Source of the DNA: Myroides phaeus
Lineage (GTDB): Bacteria; Bacteroidota; Bacteroidia; Flavobacteriales; Flavobacteriaceae
Assembly: GCF_009799805.1 (NCBI RefSeq)
Contig: NZ_CP047050.1
Span: 1,812,001 to 1,876,000 of the forward strand
Reading direction: 5' to 3'
DNA: 64,000 nucleotides
Position 1 is the stretch's first letter; each line of letters starts with the position of its first letter. A program made the translations under genes and the position numbers. The notes beneath the pieces are model-generated. The model had not been told where the DNA came from, ran no database searches, and saw only the letters and a program-made list of their open reading frames with translations. This document shows positions 58,670 through 64,000 of this stretch, piece by piece.

Positions 58670-60029
58670 TAAGAAGATGATAATGGCTTTAGGGCTGTCG
58701 TTGTCTTTTGTAGGTTTCGCACAAGCGCAGACTAAGCCAGGAAGAAAGATTGATGGTGTAGTAGGAGTAGTAGGAGAGTACGTTATTTTGGAGTCTGAAA
58801 TTGACAAAACGTTGATTGAGTTAAAAGCACAACGTATTCCTGTTGGAGATTTGTCGAGATGTGACTTGTTCGAAAAATTATTAGAGGACAAACTTTTTGC
58901 GCACCAAGCAGTACAAGACAGTTTAGAGGTTACTGATGCTGAGATTACGAGTTTTATGACTGACCAAGTAAACCGAATGGTTGAAGAGGTAGGTTCAATG
59001 GATAAGATATTGAAGTTTTACAACAAAAAGACTGAAGAGGAATTCCGCGAGTACTTTTTTGATATTGTAAAGCAAAACAAATTGACACAAAATATGCAAC
59101 AGCACATTGTGTCTAAGGTTACGATTACTCCTGAAGAGGTACGTTCGTTCTTTAACGAGATTCCAAAAGATGAATTACCAATGGTAGGTGATGAGGTTGA
59201 ATTGGCTGAGATTGTTATTAAACCAGTTATTTCAAAAGAGCAAAAACAATTGGTGATTGACCGTTTGAAAGAAATGAAAAAAGATGTTCTTGAAAATGGG
59301 GCAAGCTTTTTTAGTAAGGCTGTATTGTTTACAGATGACCCTGGTTCTGCACCAAATGGAGGATTCTACTCTATTACAAAGAAAACACCTTTCGTAAAAG
59401 AGTTTAAAGATGTTGCTTTCAGTACGGCAGAGGGAGATATTTCTGAGCCATTTGAAACAGAGTATGGATATCACATTATTCAGGTTGAAAAAATTAGAGG
59501 ACAATATGTGGACTTACGCCATATTTTGTTAATTCCTAAACCAACGGATGAGGCAATAGCTGAAGCTAAGAAGAAATTAGAGGGAATTAGAGAGAAAATT
59601 ATCAATAAGGAAATCACTTTTGCAGAGGCAGCAGCAGCTTCATCTGACGAAAAAGAGACAAGACAAAATGGGGGAATTATGAAAGATCCAATGACAATGG
59701 ATCCTCGTTTTGAATTGAATAATATGGATGATAGAGAGTTGTATTTCTTGGTTTCTGGATTAAAAGAAGGGGAAGTTTCTCCAATTGCTACAAAAACAGA
59801 TATGCAAACAAGAGGGAAGAATTTCCGTATTGTAACTGTAAATAAGAAGTTTCCAGAGCACAAAATTGACTTTGTAGAAGATTATACTAAGGTTAAGAAT
59901 ATGGCTTTGAACAAAAAACAAGCTGAAGAAGTAGAAAAATGGGTATCTATTAAGACAAAAGATGCTTATATCAATATTCAGGGTGATTTTCGCGATTGTA
60001 AATTTCGCAATAATTGGCTGAAAAAATAA
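58656..60029 (+). CDS. surA: Periplasmic peptidyl-prolyl isomerase SurA
   Basis: 457 residues from the ATG at 58656, giving the signal peptide KKMIMALGLSLSFVGFAQAQ. N-terminal chaperone domain (VGVVGEYVILESEIDKTLIE) followed by two parvulin domains: the first with ELAEIVIKP, DDPGSAPNGGFY and ETEYGYHIIQVEKI (about 175-285), the second with DLRHILLIPKP and SSDEKETRQNGGIM (about 287-400). SurA chaperones unfolded outer-membrane proteins through the periplasm. It is translationally coupled to the preceding lipoprotein. Confidence 0.93.
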   Translation: MKFFNKKMIMALGLSLSFVGFAQAQTKPGRKIDGVVGVVGEYVILESEIDKTLIELKAQRIPVGDLSRCDLFEKLLEDKLFAHQAVQDSLEVTDAEITSFMTDQVNRMVEEVGSMDKILKFYNKKTEEEFREYFFDIVKQNKLTQNMQQHIVSKVTITPEEVRSFFNEIPKDELPMVGDEVELAEIVIKPVISKEQKQLVIDRLKEMKKDVLENGASFFSKAVLFTDDPGSAPNGGFYSITKKTPFVKEFKDVAFSTAEGDISEPFETEYGYHIIQVEKIRGQYVDLRHILLIPKPTDEAIAEAKKKLEGIREKIINKEITFAEAAAASSDEKETRQNGGIMKDPMTMDPRFELNNMDDRELYFLVSGLKEGEVSPIATKTDMQTRGKNFRIVTVNKKFPEHKIDFVEDYTKVKNMALNKKQAEEVEKWVSIKTKDAYINIQGDFRDCKFRNNWLKK

Positions 60030-60052
60030 GAAAATAATAATCACAGAGATTG

Positions 60053-60092
60053 AAAACGACATTTTGACAATAGGTTGAAATGTCGTTTTTTT
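60053..60092 (+). terminator. Terminator after surA
   Basis: AAAACGACATTT / AAATGTCGTTTT followed by T. Confidence 0.85.
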
Positions 60093-60274
60093 ATTAATTA
60101 AAGAGTTTATTTTCTAAAATGATATTTTAAGCATTAAAAAACAATCAATTTGAGTAAAGTAGGTTTTATTCTTTAAAATTATTAGCTTATTATCATTACA
60201 ATAGAATGTTTATAAATAATCTTATTTGTATTTGTAGGAAACATTAAAAACTTTTGAAAATTAATTAGTTTGCG

Positions 60275-60282
60275 TAAATTTG
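60275..60282 (+). promoter_or_regulatory. Promoter -7 box TAAATTTG for acnB
   Basis: A TAnnTTTG box with TTTG at 60253-60256, 18 bases upstream. It is the best promoter in the gap and lies 337 bases before the ATG of acnB. Confidence 0.6.
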
Positions 60283-60619
60283 TGATGACAAAAAATTAAA
60301 TACAAGTTAGACTTTTTTAAGAATAAGGTGTTTGGTTTCTAATTACTTGAATAGGGTAGTGTGCTATGGTCTATTTACACTAAAAATAAGTGTAAGACGA
60401 TAGCGTTTTATTCATTTACTGTTAATATGGAATTTTAAAGGTGATTGTATTAATAATCACAAAGTGGAATTTATTTAAAAGTGAAGTAATCTAAAGGGAG
60501 CAAGGGCTTGTGCTTTGTGAGAGCATAGCGAGTATTAAAACTAAAAACAAAATAACATTAATAGGTTGATAGAAATGTCAAAATTACTTTGTCAACCTTA
60601 GATTTAATAGATATTAATT

Positions 60620-63382
60620 ATGAGCCTTTATAAGGATTACTTAAACGAAATTGAAGAAAGAAAAGGGTTAGGACTTAGCCCGAAACCAATTGATGGTGCT
60701 GAACTATTAAGTGAAATTATTGAACAAGTTAAAGATGCTGCTAATGAATATCACGCAGAGTCTTTAAAACTTTTTGTTTATAATGTTTTACCTGGTACTA
60801 CAAGTGCTGCTGGTGTTAAAGCAAAATTTTTAAAAGAGATTATCTTAGGTACTGCTGTAGTAAGTGAAATTACTCCTGCTTATGCTTTCGAATTATTATC
60901 TCATATGAAAGGTGGACCTTCTATTGAAGTTCTTCTTGATTTAGCTTTAGGTAATGATGTTGCAACTGCTGAGGAAGCTGCAAAAGTACTTAAAACTCAA
61001 GTTTTCTTATACGACGCAGATACTGATCGTTTAAAAGAAGCTTTCTTAAAAGGAAACGTAATCGCTAAGGATATTTTAGAGAGCTATGCAAAAGCTGAGT
61101 TCTTTACAGAATTACCAGCTGTAGCTGAGAAAATTGAAGTAGTTACATTTATCGCTGGAGAAGGTGATATCTCTACTGACTTATTATCTCCAGGTAACCA
61201 AGCTCACTCTCGTTCTGACCGTGAATTACACGGACAGTGTATGATTACTCCTGAAGCACAAAAAGAAATTAAAGCGTTACAAGAATTACACCCAGGAAAA
61301 AGTGTAATGTTAATCGCTGAAAAAGGTACAATGGGAGTTGGATCTTCAAGAATGTCTGGAGTAAACAACGTTGCTCTTTGGACAGGAAAACAAGCGAGTC
61401 CTTATGTACCGTTTGTAAATATTGCTCCAATTGTTGGGGGTACTAATGGTATTTCTCCTATTTTCTTAACTACTGTTGATGTAACTGGTGGTATTGGTCT
61501 TGACCTTAAAAACTGGGTTAAAAAGACTGACGCTAACGGAGAAGTAGTTCGTAACGAAAAAGGAGAGCCAGTATTAGAAGAAGTTTACTCTGTAGCTACA
61601 GGTACTGTTCTTACAATTGATACAAAAGCGAAAAAACTTTATAATGGAGACCAAGAGTTAATTGATATTGCAAAAGCTCTTACACCTCAAAAATTAGAGT
61701 TTATCAAAGCTGGTGGTTCTTATGCTATCGTATTTGGTAAAAAAATCCAAACTTTTGCTGCTAAAACATTAGGAGTTGATGCTCCTGTAGTTTTTGCTCC
61801 GTCAAAAGAAATTTCTATCGAAGGTCAAGGGCTTACTGCTGTTGAAAAAATCTTCAATAGAAATGCAGTTGGAGTAACAGAAGGAAAAGTATTACACGCT
61901 GGTTCTGACGTTCGTGTTGAGGTTAATATCGTTGGATCTCAAGATACAACTGGATTAATGACTTCTCAAGAGTTAGAAGCAATGGCTGCTACAGTTATTT
62001 CTCCTATCGTTGATGGTGCATACCAATCAGGATGTCACACTGCATCAGTTTGGGATAAAAAAGCGCAAGCTAACATCCCTAAATTAATGAAATTTATGAA
62101 TGACTTCGGATTGATCACAGCACGTGACCCTAAAGGAGAATATCATTCAATGACTGACGTTATTCACAAAGTATTAAACGACATTACTATTGACGATTGG
62201 GCTATCATTATTGGTGGTGACTCTCACACAAGAATGTCTAAAGGTGTTGCTTTTGGAGCGGATTCAGGTACAGTAGCTCTTGCTTTAGCTACAGGAGAGG
62301 CGTCTATGCCAATTCCAGAATCTGTAAAAGTTACATTTAAAGGAGAGATGAAATCTCATATGGATTTCCGTGATGTGGTTCACGCTACTCAATCTCAAAT
62401 GTTGAAACAATTTGGTGGTGAAAACGTATTCCAAGGTAGAATTATCGAGGTTCATATCGGTACTCTTTTGGCTGACCAAGCGTTTACATTTACTGACTGG
62501 ACTGCTGAGATGAAAGCGAAAGCGTCTATCTGTATTTCTCAAGATGACACGTTAATCGAGTCTTTAGAGATTGCTAAAAACCGTATCCAAATCATGATTG
62601 ATAAAGGTATGGATAACAAAAACCACGTATTACAAGGTTTAATTAATAAAGCGAATAAGAGAATCGAAGAGATTAAATCTGGTGATAAACCAGCTTTAGC
62701 TCCAGATGCTAATGCTAAATATTATGCTGAAGTAGTGGTTGATTTAGACATCATCGAGCAACCAATGATTGCTGACCCAGATGTTAACAATGACGATATT
62801 TCTAAACGTTATACACACGATACTATTAGAGAGCTTTCTTTCTACGGTGGAGATAAAAAAGTAGATTTAGGATTCGTAGGATCTTGTATGGTTCACAAAG
62901 ATGACTTAAAAATTGTTTCTCAAATGCTTAAAAACATTGAAAAACAAAATGGTGAAGTTAAATTTAACGCACCTTTAGTTGTTGCTGCACCTACTTACAA
63001 CATCATTGACGAGTTAAAAGCTGAAGGAGATTGGGAATATTTACAAAAATACTCTGGTTTCGAATTTAGCGACCTTTTACCTAAAAACAATGCTCGTACA
63101 GAATATGAAAATATTATGTATTTAGAGCGTCCTGGTTGTAACTTATGTATGGGTAACCAAGAGAAAGCTGCAAAAGGAGATACAGTAATGGCTACTTCAA
63201 CTCGTTTGTTCCAAGGACGTGTAGTTGAAGATTCAGAACGCAAAAAAGGAGAGTCTTTATTGGCATCAACTCCAGTTGTAGTTCTTTCAGCTATTTTAGG
63301 TAGAATTCCAACAATTGAAGAGTATAAAGCTTCAGTAGAAGGAATTAACTTAACAAAATTTGCTCCTATTTCAACTAAGTAA
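60620..63382 (+). CDS. acnB: Aconitate hydratase B (aconitase / 2-methylisocitrate dehydratase)
   Basis: 920 residues, slightly longer than E. coli AcnB. The N-terminal HEAT-like domain (about 1-160) includes KAKFLKEIILG. The swivel domain follows, with GDISTDLLSPGNQAHSRSDR near 187. The 4Fe-4S cluster is held by Cys in QSGCHTASVWDKKA near 472 and the pair in RPGCNLCMGNQ near 837-840. GGDSHTRMSKGVAFGADSG near 534 is also diagnostic. It interconverts citrate and isocitrate in the TCA cycle. Confidence 0.97.
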   Translation: MSLYKDYLNEIEERKGLGLSPKPIDGAELLSEIIEQVKDAANEYHAESLKLFVYNVLPGTTSAAGVKAKFLKEIILGTAVVSEITPAYAFELLSHMKGGPSIEVLLDLALGNDVATAEEAAKVLKTQVFLYDADTDRLKEAFLKGNVIAKDILESYAKAEFFTELPAVAEKIEVVTFIAGEGDISTDLLSPGNQAHSRSDRELHGQCMITPEAQKEIKALQELHPGKSVMLIAEKGTMGVGSSRMSGVNNVALWTGKQASPYVPFVNIAPIVGGTNGISPIFLTTVDVTGGIGLDLKNWVKKTDANGEVVRNEKGEPVLEEVYSVATGTVLTIDTKAKKLYNGDQELIDIAKALTPQKLEFIKAGGSYAIVFGKKIQTFAAKTLGVDAPVVFAPSKEISIEGQGLTAVEKIFNRNAVGVTEGKVLHAGSDVRVEVNIVGSQDTTGLMTSQELEAMAATVISPIVDGAYQSGCHTASVWDKKAQANIPKLMKFMNDFGLITARDPKGEYHSMTDVIHKVLNDITIDDWAIIIGGDSHTRMSKGVAFGADSGTVALALATGEASMPIPESVKVTFKGEMKSHMDFRDVVHATQSQMLKQFGGENVFQGRIIEVHIGTLLADQAFTFTDWTAEMKAKASICISQDDTLIESLEIAKNRIQIMIDKGMDNKNHVLQGLINKANKRIEEIKSGDKPALAPDANAKYYAEVVVDLDIIEQPMIADPDVNNDDISKRYTHDTIRELSFYGGDKKVDLGFVGSCMVHKDDLKIVSQMLKNIEKQNGEVKFNAPLVVAAPTYNIIDELKAEGDWEYLQKYSGFEFSDLLPKNNARTEYENIMYLERPGCNLCMGNQEKAAKGDTVMATSTRLFQGRVVEDSERKKGESLLASTPVVVLSAILGRIPTIEEYKASVEGINLTKFAPISTK

Positions 63383-63401
63383 TAGAAAGTAATAAATATA
63401 T

Positions 63402-63440
63402 AAAGCGAGGTAGTCTATACAGATTACCTCGCTTTTTTTA
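63402..63440. terminator. Bidirectional terminator acnB / OsmC-like gene
   Basis: AAAGCGAGGTA / TACCTCGCTTT stem extended by further pairs, with T on both strands. Confidence 0.85.
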
Positions 63441-63444
63441 TGGT

Positions 63445-63915
63445 TTATTCTTCGTTAAAGCATTGTGCGTGATGTTCTATTTCAAAATTACAGGAATTAG
63501 CAATAAAGCAGAGTTTGTTAGCTTGAATATGCAGTTGTAATGCTAACGCTTTTTGCGATTCATTTTTGATGCGTACTATCGGATTTAAAACTACTTTGGT
63601 TATACGCCCGCTGCCATCAGCATTTAGTACCAGTGTCGCTTCTGAATTATCTTCATAAGAAAGCACCTCTATATTGTGTTGCTGGCATACGTATAAATAC
63701 GACATCATATGGCACGATGTAAGGGCAGTCAGTAATAAATCTTCCGGATTTAGCAATGTTGGGTCTCCTTTAAAGGCTTTGGCAGCAGAAATCGATAGAA
63801 TCTCTTTTCCTTCTATTTTTATAGTATGGCTTTTGGCATACACCTTTTTGTTTGACTCTTTTAGCTTGTCGGTAGCAATCCAATTTAGTGCTGCTTTAAA
63901 AAGATGTTTGTACAT
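63445..63915 (-). CDS. OsmC family protein
   Basis: 156 residues of the OsmC/Ohr fold. The two conserved Cys are in LTALTSCHMMSYL near 68 and in NKLCFIANSCNFEIEHHA near 135-142; they would form the thiol peroxidase site. LNPEDLLLTALTSC and the preceding Gly/Asp segment resemble the OsmC-like branch rather than Ohr. It likely reduces organic hydroperoxides or acts as a redox-sensing protein. Monocistronic. Bases 63916-64000 show no gene. Confidence 0.88.
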   Translation of the reverse strand: MYKHLFKAALNWIATDKLKESNKKVYAKSHTIKIEGKEILSISAAKAFKGDPTLLNPEDLLLTALTSCHMMSYLYVCQQHNIEVLSYEDNSEATLVLNADGSGRITKVVLNPIVRIKNESQKALALQLHIQANKLCFIANSCNFEIEHHAQCFNEE

Positions 63916-64000
63916 AGTGGTTGTTTTAAATAAGAGGATGAATTCACAAATAGTATTTGCTACCTATGTGTTTTGGTTGGTTAGTTTAGATAAGGAGTGT

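Larger units (their letters stand above)
60030..60619. other. Intergenic region including a long acnB leader
   Basis: Contains the surA terminator, a well-formed promoter at 60253-60282 and then about 330 bases of predicted untranslated leader. The leader holds small hairpins (TTACACT/AGTGTAA at 60375-60395, GTGATT/AATCAC around 60442, and AGGTTGA/TCAACCT at 60563-60599 just before the ATG). No open frame of note. Confidence 0.55.

Overview
The window is about 64 kb of AT-rich chromosome from a member of the Bacteroidota, almost certainly the family Flavobacteriaceae; the gene set resembles Myroides, but the genus is an inference. The evidence is the many TAnnTTTG -7 promoter boxes with few strong Shine-Dalgarno sequences, GLPGLI and CarboxypepD_reg/TonB-type outer-membrane proteins, many lipoproteins, the serC/serA/DUF937-like gene order, and Flavobacteriaceae-type housekeeping proteins.

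Layout. 1-3.2 kb: end of serC, an adjacent SerA-like protein that has lost its catalytic residues, a DUF937-like protein, a CPBP membrane protease and an ElaA-type acetyltransferase. 3.3-7.8 kb: a GLPGLI protein, a large outer-membrane beta-barrel protein and a TruC-type pseudouridine synthase. 7.9-19.1 kb: a MacB-type permease, hisS, several uncharacterised proteins, DUF445, a long RluA-family enzyme, ffh and folD. 19.2-20.8 kb: a complete REP/RAYT element, with a single-domain HUH (IS200-like) transposase between two tandem hairpin arrays of opposite orientation (121-bp and 77-bp periods). 21-33.1 kb: an SQR-like flavoprotein, an erythromycin-esterase-like fusion protein, a membrane-anchored MutS homologue, punA/lpxK, a Nif3-like and a zinc-ribbon-like pair, a hydrolase and an RluF-type enzyme. 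33.5-39.8 kb: a DoxX-like protein, an ADP-ribosylglycohydrolase, tRNA-Pro, trxB, a lipoprotein and an ABC ATPase. 40-43.5 kb: an S9 glutamyl-endopeptidase-like enzyme and fabH. 43.6-49.7 kb: five consecutive endonuclease I lipoproteins, each with its own terminator. 49.8-53.8 kb: an RsmB-type methyltransferase, an ECF sigma/anti-sigma/Spy-like operon, a HAD phosphatase and a small membrane TPR-like protein. 54-64 kb: repeat-rich spacer, a small accessory gene inserted next to prfC, prfC, a SurA pair, acnB and an OsmC-family protein.

Most of the window is ordinary core genome. The unusual material sits between genes: the REP/RAYT element; a roughly 230-bp non-coding element present twice in opposite orientation (27.2 and 54.5 kb), with matched changes in its stem arms; and two places (prfC 3' end, tRNA-Pro 3' side) where a terminator and its flank are duplicated on either side of a short accessory segment. 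Among the genes, the SerA pseudoenzyme candidate, the nuclease paralogue cluster and the esterase-like fusion stand out.

Most transcription units look short, one to three genes with a hairpin terminator at the end. Start codons were moved inward from the longest open frame where a TTG or GTG start placed the promoter box or pre-signal-peptide residues inside the protein.
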